Assembly: GCA_037367355.1 (NCBI GenBank)
Contig: CM074701.1
Coordinates: forward strand, 1,860,001-1,924,000
Direction of reading: 5' to 3'
DNA from: Neoscytalidium dimidiatum
Lineage: Eukaryota; Ascomycota; Dothideomycetes; Botryosphaeriales; Botryosphaeriaceae
Length of the DNA: 64,000 bases
Shown here: in pieces, positions 55,425-64,000 of the stretch
How the letters are laid out: every line of letters starts with the position of its first letter
How positions within the stretch are numbered: position 1 is the first letter of the stretch
Made by a program: the position numbers and the translations under genes
Notes under the pieces: model-generated
The model's database searches: none
Told to the model about the DNA's origin: nothing
What the model saw: the letters and a program-made list of their open reading frames with translations, nothing else

Positions 55425-56031
55425 TTACTTGACAAGAGCCTGTCATCGTTAGCACGTGTGCGGTGACACTACGGTGAAATTGCTTCCTTACCGCCTGTTG
55501 GTTTTGCTGGTTCTGCGCGATGCCACCTTGGAAGTCCGTCAACATCTTCTTGAGGGTAGGCATGTCCGTGGCGGGGTCTCCGGTCAAGCTCTCGGACAGG
55601 GACTTCTCCTCCTTCTGGGCGTTCGCCACGGTGTTGAGGCCGTCGACGGCGGCCTGGCCGGCGCCGGTGAGCTGGGCGATCTTCTGGTTGTTCTCCCTGA
55701 TGGTGACGCCCGAGTCGACGACGGTCAGGAGGTTGGCCTTGAGCGCGTTGAACACGTCCTTGTTGGCCGCGTCGGGCCCGGAAAGCTGCGACATGATGGC
55801 CATCGTACTGGCCACTTCGTTCTGCTGGACGAGGATGTTGCTGCCGATGCCGTTGAACAGCGCGACGCCGCCGTCTCCGCCGTTCGCCGCCGCGGCAGCT
55901 TGGGTCTCCGCCGAACCGTTGGTGGCTGCCGCAGTGACGTTGTCCTGCCTGGCGAAAAGAGGGTATTTCAAGGCCGGGCTTGCCAGCGAAAGGGAGAAGA
56001 ACAAAGGAACGAAGATCAGTTGGGAATACAT
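55425..56031 (-). CDS. Small secreted Cys-free protein, 184 aa
   Basis: Exon 1 56031-55492 and a 15-nt terminal exon 55439-55425 (four residues and stop), joined across a 52-nt intron with donor GTAAGG, branch GCTAACG and acceptor ACAG. Without splicing the frame would run to 55363 as a 222-aa product with a Cys-containing basic tail, so the spliced form fits the rest better. The N terminus is a signal peptide (LIFVPLFFSLSLASP) and is followed by FARQDN, where a Kex2-like site may be absent but an Arg is present. The mature part is rich in Ala, Asn and Gln with helical segments (NQKIAQLTGAG, NAQKEEKSLSE, AQNQQNQQA) and lacks Cys completely. I do not know the family; a wall or effector-type protein is possible. 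Confidence 0.7.
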
Positions 56032-56148
56032 TATGGTTTACGTAGCGTGGCTCCGGGCTTCGACTGAACGAATGATTAGGTACCGTTTAACAAAAAAAAT
56101 TTTTTTCTGGAGTGATGAATGGACAAGTATCTGAAGGCGTGCTGATAG

Positions 56149-56157
56149 CCTTATATC
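56149..56157 (-). promoter_or_regulatory. Possible TATA box of the small secreted protein gene
   Basis: GATATAAGG on the minus strand about 120 nt upstream of the start codon. Position and sequence fit a core promoter but nothing else supports it. Confidence 0.35.
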
Positions 56158-56159
56158 TG

Positions 56160-58802
56160 GTGTTCTTCTAGAATCTGAAATTCTCGGCATGGACCGGTAG
56201 TTTGAGGCCGCCCCTCTCTACGAAGGAGACGCTCAAGCTTCCCAGCCCAAGATCCGAGGGGCTAAGCGCAGACTACTATAGCAATAGAGTTGGGCAGGTG
56301 TAGCAGCAACGAATCAATGATCTGTGGACCAATAGCTTGTGCAGGGAAAGGAACCTAAGCTTTGCTGTAAGCGCCTAAGGTCTTAGGTCGAGGCTTAGCT
56401 TGTGCGTTTCAGATCGGCCTTCTTGAGACGCTTCTCGGAACCATGCTATGACTCGCATACAATGCGCTGGCCACATGATGCTCAACCCCAAGGGGCTTGC
56501 CGTTACGGGTTCAAACGGCGTTTGCTTTGCCTGTTGGAGTTCGCTGGTAGCCATGACATCGTTGCACTTCGGGACGCCTCACTCCCGCAACTCGCAAACC
56601 CACCATTTATCTTGGCTACCCTAGCATACCTCCACAACTTCGGTGAGGATTTCACTTGGCAAATGCTGCGGACGGACTAGGCCTGAGGCGCACTCCCTCT
56701 GCAACGCACGCACTGCTTCCTGGAACAGGTTTGTGATCGACAAAACCGGATGCGCTCATGCGGCCTGAGGATGCAGTCGGCACGGGCTCCGCAGCGGCCC
56801 CGGCCGTTACAAATGGATTGGAATCCCCCCGGCCATGCTCCTTCGCGGGGTAAGTTCATCGGTGTTGGGCATTGACGATTGCGCATCTCGAAGCAGACCT
56901 TCGCCACCCGGCATTGACAGTGCAGAGATCGTGTACCAGAAGTGATCCCGTTCCGCGGTGATGCGGAGATAGATGTTCAGGAGAGGGTGATGCTTGGATT
57001 CTTTCGTCTGCAAGCAAACCATGGCCATTCCTCTTAATCGATTGACCATTGCTGCAATCTGCAATAAGTCGGCCAAGTCAAGGATTCGGTCAGATTCCCG
57101 AGCGTCGGTCAGTAGCAGAAGACGTCACGACCGGATCAAAAGGTGCCAAGGCGCGTCAAGCTATTGCGCCTGGTCGCACCTCGCACCCGCGCAAAAGCAG
57201 CCGTGACCATGCAAAATGATTCCGAAAAGGACAAGTATTCGGAGGAAAAAAAAAAAGCTTCAAAGTTAAACAGAAAGCTTGACGTCGAAAATTGCTGCTT
57301 TTGACAAGTTGATTGATCTGCGTCATGGGTGCCGCGACACTCGACGTATGGGCGTAAGTTTATCGGGATAACGGCTTTTCTATTAAATCAAGGACCAGCG
57401 TTTTCTATCGCAGCGACCGATGTACGGCCTCAGGAAAAGTTAAAATGGCCTTATCCGCGAGGTATATTGCTATAATGCTATCTGATATAGGTTAAGCGAT
57501 GCCAATATCCTGGGTAGCGAAATGCATGTGATCTGAAATTCTCCGGGTTTTCAAGGTGTACCAGACTGTGTACTGCACCATTGATTCCCTCGGCGTTGCG
57601 AGCTTCGGTTACGAATCTCGAATTATAGTAGCGCCATAACTCGAGCTAAAGGATGGTTTCTAAGGTTTCGTAGCACAATGCAAGACAGCAAAAGCAACGG
57701 GCTATAGATACAGTACTAAACACTACACATGATCATCCATATAGACGTAGTTTGGAAGCTTGTGGTCAGCTTGGGGCCTTTTGAGGAGAATCCCAGTTTT
57801 ACTTCAAGAATTTCCAGGCTCCTGGTCGCCAAGGCATTTCAATCTGGTAAAGCGCTCGGTAATAGACCAGACGGTTTCTTCGCACAGGCCCTGGTGTTTG
57901 CGGGATTGATTGTAGTTTTTCATTTGGCGTAGAAAGTTTTTTCGGATACCACGAATGTCCTTATCATTCACCAAAACGATCGTTCTGTTAAGGTGAATTG
58001 TACAATACAAGAAACGTTGAGATTGCTGTATGAGGTCTCTACTGTCACACCAACCCTGTTTACTGAGCAAGGGAAGACGACAGGGACGCGAAATTTCGTG
58101 GCGATGTTACAAGAGGAACTGCGCGTCCATCATTTCTAACAGGGCTGGCGCCCTTGCGTCGTCGGTCGCAATATCATCAAAACCTCTCTTACGTCGATAA
58201 GGATACCTCCAAAAAGCAACGACCCCAGGGTTGGAAAACTCCAAAGATCGCAAGTGACTAAATCTTCAAGTTAGCGCTCCTCACCTACCACGCGCATGGA
58301 TGCAGATCCCATAATCCTTAGATCGAGACGCATTGACTTTCCGAGATCATGATACCCCATCCCCTTGCCGCCTGTCGGTGCAGGCCAGGCCGCTGTTGGG
58401 CGACCTGAAAGGTGTTCCCCACTTCCCGAGAAATGAAAGTATTGTTAATATATCCGCGACAGCTACCGGCAGATCAGCCCGTCAATCCCAGTCCAAACCT
58501 GACCTCCTTGCAAGCTACCTCAATCACTGTATGTAAAAGTCGTAGAATCTTGCCGGCAATTTTTCATATTTTCTGAGAGTCTAAGAATAACCCGAAAATG
58601 AAGCTGAGCAGACTAATAATACAAGTGGAGATTCGAAATTGTTGCCATGTTGTTGAAGTGTGGAGGCACGCGAGATCCCAGCAGCTTTCTCATGTCCGAG
58701 AGATCAGTTCCTTGCCTTGCGATATTGTGCTATGCCTTTTCATACGTAAGGTCGTCGACTCCTTGCACAACAACGGATGATCCCTCGTACTTTGTCCGCC
58801 GA
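56160..58802. other. Gene-poor intergenic region
   Basis: About 2.6 kb with only short, overlapping frames (up to 92 aa). An A run lies near 57245-57256. No family motif, signal peptide followed by splice site, repeat or RIP signature was found. A small gene with short exons could be missed here, as the next gene shows. Confidence 0.45.
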
Positions 58803-59408
58803 TCACTGTTTTAAGCGGTAGTCTGGAAGCTCGGCTGGCTTCGGCGGTCCCTTATGCTTTGGCCCGTGGGTGGGAGCCGGTCTCGGCTTCTGGGGCTTGT
58901 GCTTCTTTGGTTTGTGCTCCTTGGCCTGCTGCGCAGTGTCGATTTGATCATCGCGAGCGTGGACTTGTAGAATGATTGGTTTGCCTGTAGGCGTCTGCTC
59001 CGGATGACTAGGCTCCGGATGGTGGCCATGGTGCTCTTGAAGTGCATTGAAGGTCTTTTCGGGGCCACCTGAAGGCTCTTGGTGCTCACTGAGTGGCAGG
59101 ATTGTCTTGTGCGGTAGCTCATGGCCCACAGAACCTGAGCAATAGACTACAATGAATTTTCAAGACTGCAGAAACAAATGTAGATGGGTGTTGGCTCACC
59201 ACGATTTCCGGAAGGCGACGGCAGCAGCCCGTTCTCTTTTGAGTGTTTATGTTCAGGGTGATGCAACGCCATATCCGAGCCTTGAGGTGCCGGAGCGCTG
59301 TAAGCCATGCTTTCTACAGGTCAGCTTCCAGTCAACGGAGGTAGATAGGATTCACCAATCATACGTGGCGCAAGCCGCGGCAATAAGAGCGTTGCGCAGA
59401 AAGTGCAT
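58803..59408 (-). CDS. Small His/Pro/Lys-rich secreted protein in three short exons
   Basis: Exon 1 59408-59365 (44 nt), exon 2 59309-59200, exon 3 59134-58803; introns of 55 nt (GTATGA..AAAG) and 65 nt (GTGAGC..TCAG). They join to 161 aa. Exon 1 encodes MHFLRNALIAAACAT and the join gives ..MAYSAPAPQGSD, a good signal peptide with an Ala-rich cleavage site; neither half makes sense alone. The mature protein is hydrophilic and disordered: HHPEHKHSKEN, EHHGHHPEPSHPEQ, then KEHKPKKHKPQKPRPAPTHGPKHKGPPKP, so very rich in His, Lys and Pro. Caveat: the acceptor used is 5 nt downstream of another AG after the branch site (CTGAC). Possible roles are metal binding or a disordered effector-like protein; both are inference. 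Confidence 0.6.
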
Positions 59409-62249
59409 TCTGGATATGTATATGGTTGTTCGGTATGAGATTTCTTGAGCTTTGGTGTGATGGTTTGAAGCAACGGTTCAACGGGATACAGTCCCTCTTT
59501 ATACTCAACAGATGTGCTACACCAGCTTATCCCCGCAGCCCGGAGCTTAGCTTCGTTTCTCCGCACGTCATCCCCGAAGCTGTAGCGGAACGCATTCATA
59601 AGAGTGGGGTGGAGAGAAGAATGGCTCTGGCATGAGCTACAGTCCCTGCATGGAAAGCACGTCGTCCGAAGAATCTGGGAATTCATATTCTGTAAAGACC
59701 CAAGAGGGAGAACTCGACTCAATAATTACCAGCCATAGCATAGAAGGACTGCATAGTTTTGCAGAGCGCAATGATGTCTTCTTTCTCATTGTTATAACCA
59801 CTGAAGTAAACCGGGAAGCACCTGATATTTTCTATGAGAAATGAGATGAGCAAAAGAAAGAGTAGTAGAGGTGGGCAAACATAATGCTCTGAACATGATG
59901 TTAGATTTTGCGGCTGGCCCCTTGCAAGCGTAACGTTCGAGCCTTGCGCGTGAGATCCATGGCCAACCACCTGTTCGGTTGTGTTACGCAAGTGCTTACG
60001 ACTGCTGTGCGACCGAAGGGAGAGACTAACATGGTTCAATTAAATCAAGGCGCACAAGATCCCCAAGCCGAGATTTTTGACGTTCACCCAAGCAAATTTC
60101 ACGCATGTAGGCAGCGACTGTTGTTGATAAGATGAAACGAATGGTTTTAGTCACATACTTATGAATATAATCATCATGCATAAATTATAAAATGAGGTGG
60201 GATTAATATCGCATTATGTTGCCGTCATTGCAATGCATTCTTGTCTGGAGGAATCAGGAATGAGATTCAGAGAAAACGCTGGTTGCGGCTAAAGCCAGAG
60301 AGCATGAACGAGTCATGATTGAGCTCATCAATAGGAAAGAGGTCATGCGTTGGTGAAGCTTAGATTCCAGTACCAGAATCGAGAAAGGGCTGCTACCGCG
60401 CTGGTCATCGAAGAGCGAACGGAGCTGTTTGCGCTAAGGAGACTTGCACAATTTGAGATACAAGAAACTTATAGGAGCCTCATCCAAGTGTTCTCTTCAC
60501 AGACATAAGTATCGGAGCGTATGGTAATTCGACAAGACGATGCATTTAATGGCAAAAATTTTCTACAGCGCCAGTCAATCGGGTTGTGGAATTGTACAGC
60601 TGTCGGAACTTCTTGGCTGCGAAAAGTCTATTAGTATATCTGCTTTAGCTATGACTATAAGATTTTGCTTCATCATAGCCTCCTCTATATATACTTCAGC
60701 CAGCAAAGTACTTTCGACACCCCCTGCGGAGCCTTGTGGGCTGTAGGGAAATGTACGCAGCGGAGTGCCATTCGTCCAGGCGACTGAGTTCTTGAACGAG
60801 ATTCTAGTATTGGAGTTCTGAGGGATCTGATATCTGGTAAGTTTGGTGGCGGGGTCTTCTAGGCAGACCTGTAATCAAGACCATTTCCGACACCACTTCG
60901 TACGTAGATGCTGTCCAGTGCAAAATTACCTTTCGCCAACGTTGTAAAGTAGAAAGCTTCAATCAACTGAGCATTGAGCTTCTCGAGAAGTTTTTTGGTA
61001 TGTGAAACGAGTACTTGATCCACTCCGCAGTCTTCGCGGAAAGACAGCGTAGCCACATATAGCCCAGCTTGCTATATCATCCTCACGGCTATCTTAAGTG
61101 GAGTTCGTTTGACGATCACGCAAGTGATAGGTTATATGTACTGTAACTATCCAAGAACATATTAGGCATCAATTTAAGAAAAAGGAGCCAGCACAAAATC
61201 GGGCGCGAATGAAGCCGGTTACCTAGCTTGATGGCCATGTGTTCGGATGAGACGCTAGTCTACGGATGTACGTTCATCATAGATGAAGGCTGGGCATCCG
61301 GCACTGCTCGGAAGCACCCGCCAGCTGTCCGAGATCTCGTTCGGATTTTTTTTTTTTTTTAAGAGCGCAATAGAATCTGAAACAACGATGAATGCCCAGG
61401 TGCGAAACCTCCGATGCACTGTGATCATAAACTTTGATCTCCACGCGACAATAAAATCCATTCCCATATTCACTCGAAGCTTTCAATATTTGTGCCTGTT
61501 GACACCAGCCTTGTGACGTTCCACTTCTTGGTGATGCTACAGCATGTGTGCGAGGTAGACGGTAACACAGCCGTTGCACTTCGGATTCACTGATTCGAAT
61601 TCGCGTGATAGAATTTTCTCCACTTGTAGATGAGTCCTTGGACGAGTGACCTCGCGGAGGTAGCCGACAGCTGTTTCGCGGTCAATCTTAATGAATCGCA
61701 ACTTTCGTCAGGGGGGCCCCTGTTATCTGTGAATGAGCGAGTGAGCATGATAGGTGCGCCAAGGTATAGCAATATAGTAGATGTACCGACCCCTCGGTGA
61801 CTCTGCTGTTTGCAATCTGCAGGAGTCTGAATAATAGCGCGTAGATGCTGATAGTGGCGCATTTTGCTCGTCAGGCAACGGATGTTTTGGCTTTGATCCT
61901 TCCGTGCTAAAGTGCGGCGTGAAATCCATGCGAAACTTTTTGCGACAATGCACAGCCGTGCGTCTGAGCTGTCTGTGGCTTTCCAGACACTGATGTAGAA
62001 GTGTAGCGTGTTTCGAGCTCGATCGGATTGTTTGTACTTGCAAAAGGCACGCTCACGAATGCAATAAACGAGAAGGCAATGATTGAACTGATTGGCTGAG
62101 GCCTCAGCAGCACAGTGCATTAGATATAGAAAAGGCTCTAGTACTAGAAGTCGATACAAGAATAGAATACCATCCACTGACTTCTCCCCACCGTGGGAGA
62201 AGCCCCAAGCTTAACTGGCGCAAGCCATTTTTCAACGAAGAAGGAGCGT
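59409..62249. other. Intergenic region with unconvincing frames
   Basis: Frames such as 59719-60039, 60859-61056 and 61587-62177 (all minus) have no recognised motif. 60859-61056 (GVDQVLVSHTKKLLEKLNAQLIEAF) reads protein-like and is preceded by a possible acceptor (ATATAG at about 61069-61074), so a gene remnant is possible there. T run near 61347-61361. Confidence 0.4.
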
Positions 62250-63122
62250 CTAGCAAGCCTTGATGGAAGAGTACTTGCAGGCGTTGCTGGAGCCGGAGCT
62301 GATCTCGGTGGGCTCCTTGCCGTTGTTGTTGCCCTTGAACTCAGTGCAGACCTTCTTGACGGAGGTAGCGCAAGTGCCGGTGATGGTAGCAGTGTCGCCG
62401 TAGTTGGAGTTGATACCAGCGAGGAGCTTGCCGTTGGAGGCCTGTTCTGAGGTTAGATGGGTTGGAATTACGTAGGATCGCTTTGTTACTGACCTTGACG
62501 TTCTTGATGGTGACAGTACGCTTGCCGCCGTTACCCTTGCAATTACCGCAAGAGCGGTAGAGCTTGCCGAAGTCGGCGACGGTGAAGCCGTCGATGGAAA
62601 CGGAGCCGATACCGTTGTGCTGAATGACCTTGTCGTCGGCGCCGGTGGCACCACCGCCAATAACCTTGGCGTTGCCGTCGCCCTTCAGGGAGAGAGCGTC
62701 TGTCAAGAGGCGTCAGTGATGTGCAAACCGTGACTGGCGTTCCCTAGAAAGCATAGCTTACCCTCGCAGACCGCGGCCCACCAGACGTTCTCGATGGTGC
62801 AGGAGCCCTTGCAGTGGACACCCTCGATCTGGTCGGCGCCAATGATGGCGTTCTTCAGGGTGGCCCCGTTCTCGAGGATGAAAACGGCATCCTTGTCACC
62901 ACCCTCGGCCTGGCCAGTGCACTTGACACCACGGCCGTAGGTCTTCAAGCCACCATCGAAGGTGCCGGAGATGGTCTTGGCAGAGCTGTACTTGACAGTT
63001 CCCTTGGAGGCAGGGATAGGGAAGTTCGCACGGCGAACGAGCTCGTAGCCGAAAGTGTCGTCGGCAGGAGCAGCCAGGGCGGAAGCCGCCAGGAGGGGGA
63101 GCAGGAAAAGCTTGGAGAACAT
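62250..63122 (-). CDS. Pectate lyase, polysaccharide lyase family 3
   Basis: Three exons: 63122-62762, 62699-62494 and 62441-62250 with introns of 62 and 52 nt, giving 252 aa, the usual length for fungal PL3 enzymes. The N terminus is a signal peptide ([15 protein letters not shown]). The core shows the PL3 parallel beta-helix sequence: [17 protein letters not shown] segment ([18 protein letters not shown]), [70 protein letters not shown], with many paired Cys. Family enzymes cleave de-esterified pectin by beta-elimination with calcium outside the cell, in plant wall breakdown. PelA/PelB-type naming in other fungi is common but I do not assign one. Confidence 0.93.
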
Positions 63123-64000
63123 TTTTGTCTTTTAGTGAAAGGCAGAGAACGCGATCGCAGATCGGTTAGTGAGTGTTGGAAAAAAAGAGCGAATGTGCGG
63201 AAATGAGCGAAGAGAACGACTGTGTTGGTGAGAGAAAGCCATGCTGGGCGAGCCGGGTAGGGTCTTATATATCGCGGCGCCGCAACACCACGGCAGGCGG
63301 GACTTCGAGATGCATCTCGAGAGGGTTGCCGGCGGTCCGTCACGAGTGGCGTCGGCACCTGAAACTTCCCAAGGCTAGCCGGGGCGGATCTAGAACAAAA
63401 GCACTCTATGTTTCAATCTATGGCACTTGGCAGGGCATAAGGTGGCCGCGACGGTGGTGAGGTTCGCGGGCAGGGACGAGGATTAGGGGTGGAGGAAGGC
63501 GATCACGCTGGCAGGGTGGAAATTTCCGGGAACTGGCCGCAGGTGCGGCGTAGACATATTCAGGACGGTGTCCCGCTGGCTGCCCTCATCAAGTCTTCTT
63601 GGCCGGGCTTGGCGGCGTCAGAAAGCAGTAAGCGGTGGTGGAGAGGCATGGAGAGCGGCGCAGGGGACCAATGGTCAGGCGAGCTGTCAGCCCAGGGGCA
63701 GGCTGAGCTTGGCTCCGACCTTATTCAGCGCCAGCGGTGCTCGCCGCATCTCTCGCCAATGCAGGACGCTCGCTGTTTCCTGCTATTTCCGCCCTTTTCA
63801 AGCCCTCTTGGCTTTGCTTGGCAGCGTCGGCTGGCAGTTGAAACACTTGCGCTTCAGCGCTCGGCCCGAGCTACGAACCGCAGCCAGACCTTCTTCCGTC
63901 CCGCTCCTCGTGTTCGCGGAGTGCGCTTCTTCAGGCGGCAGTCCATCATCGCACCAGCTATCTAGGGCCGGCTTTGGACGCTTGCAGCAAACGCTCGGCA
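63123..64000. other. Upstream region of the pectate lyase gene and window end
   Basis: Holds the pectate lyase promoter. Frames such as 63489-63965 (plus) have no family features. Nothing else recognised up to the window end. Confidence 0.5.
63264..63271 (-). promoter_or_regulatory. TATA box of the pectate lyase gene
   Basis: TATATAAG on the minus strand, about 142 nt upstream of the start codon, in an otherwise GC-rich segment. A strong TATA box fits an inducible extracellular enzyme gene. Confidence 0.5.

Noticed and set aside
60859..61056. Minus-strand 65-aa frame with protein-like sequence
   Set aside because: A possible acceptor precedes it, but no upstream exon or family could be recognised.
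61587..62177. Minus-strand 196-aa frame
   Set aside because: Random-looking composition, no signal peptide or motif, and no splice partner; kept as intergenic.

Overview
The window looks like nuclear DNA of a filamentous ascomycete (Pezizomycotina), probably plant-associated. The reasons are: genes with several short spliceosomal introns (about 46-80 nt, GTRNGT donors, CTRAY branch sites); typical fungal families (a PL3-type pectate lyase, WSC-domain protein, fungal rhodopsin-fold membrane protein, LaeA-like methyltransferase, DUF3632-like protein); and transposon blocks in which CA and TG dinucleotides are almost gone while CG is common, the signature of repeat-induced point mutation (RIP, CpA to TpA). 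All exon models were read by eye from reading frames and splice motifs, without RNA or database support.

Layout. 1-17.0 kb is ordinary gene space: a secreted Ser/Thr/Ala-rich protein (-), an FMN-dependent 2-hydroxyacid dehydrogenase (-, 4 exons), a frame-broken DUF3632-like gene (-), a large secreted alpha/beta-hydrolase with four WSC and two PAN/apple-like modules (+, 6 exons), and tail-to-tail with it a LaeA-like methyltransferase (-, 4 exons).

18-52 kb is a transposon block with one island. Its left part (18.1-21.7 kb) holds RIP-mutated Tad1-like LINE 3' ends in opposite orientations around a 100-N assembly gap, plus a 153-bp tandem repeat that passes from heavily mutated to unmutated over three units. 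The island (21.9-27.5 kb) is not RIP-mutated. It holds a pseudokinase/F-box-like ORF, a Helitron-like fragment, an unrecognised 545-aa ORF with an internal 75-codon duplication, and local tandem duplications. From 28.4 to 41.2 kb lies a near full-length RIP-mutated LINE (-), split by a 6.64-kb Ty3/gypsy chromodomain element (29732-36371, 5-bp target duplication GGTAG) that is not RIP-mutated but carries several frameshifts. From 41.9 to 52.0 kb come a second, heavily RIP-mutated Ty3/gypsy family, another LINE 3' fragment and an old RIP-mutated LTR of the chromodomain family.

52-64 kb returns to gene space: a fungal rhodopsin-domain membrane protein (+, 5 exons), a Cys-free small secreted protein (-), a small His/Pro/Lys-rich secreted protein recovered only by splicing three short exons (-), and a pectate lyase (-, 3 exons). 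The three small secreted or wall-degrading products suggest a role in host or plant-material interaction; that is inference. No biosynthetic cluster, tRNA or CRISPR array was recognised.
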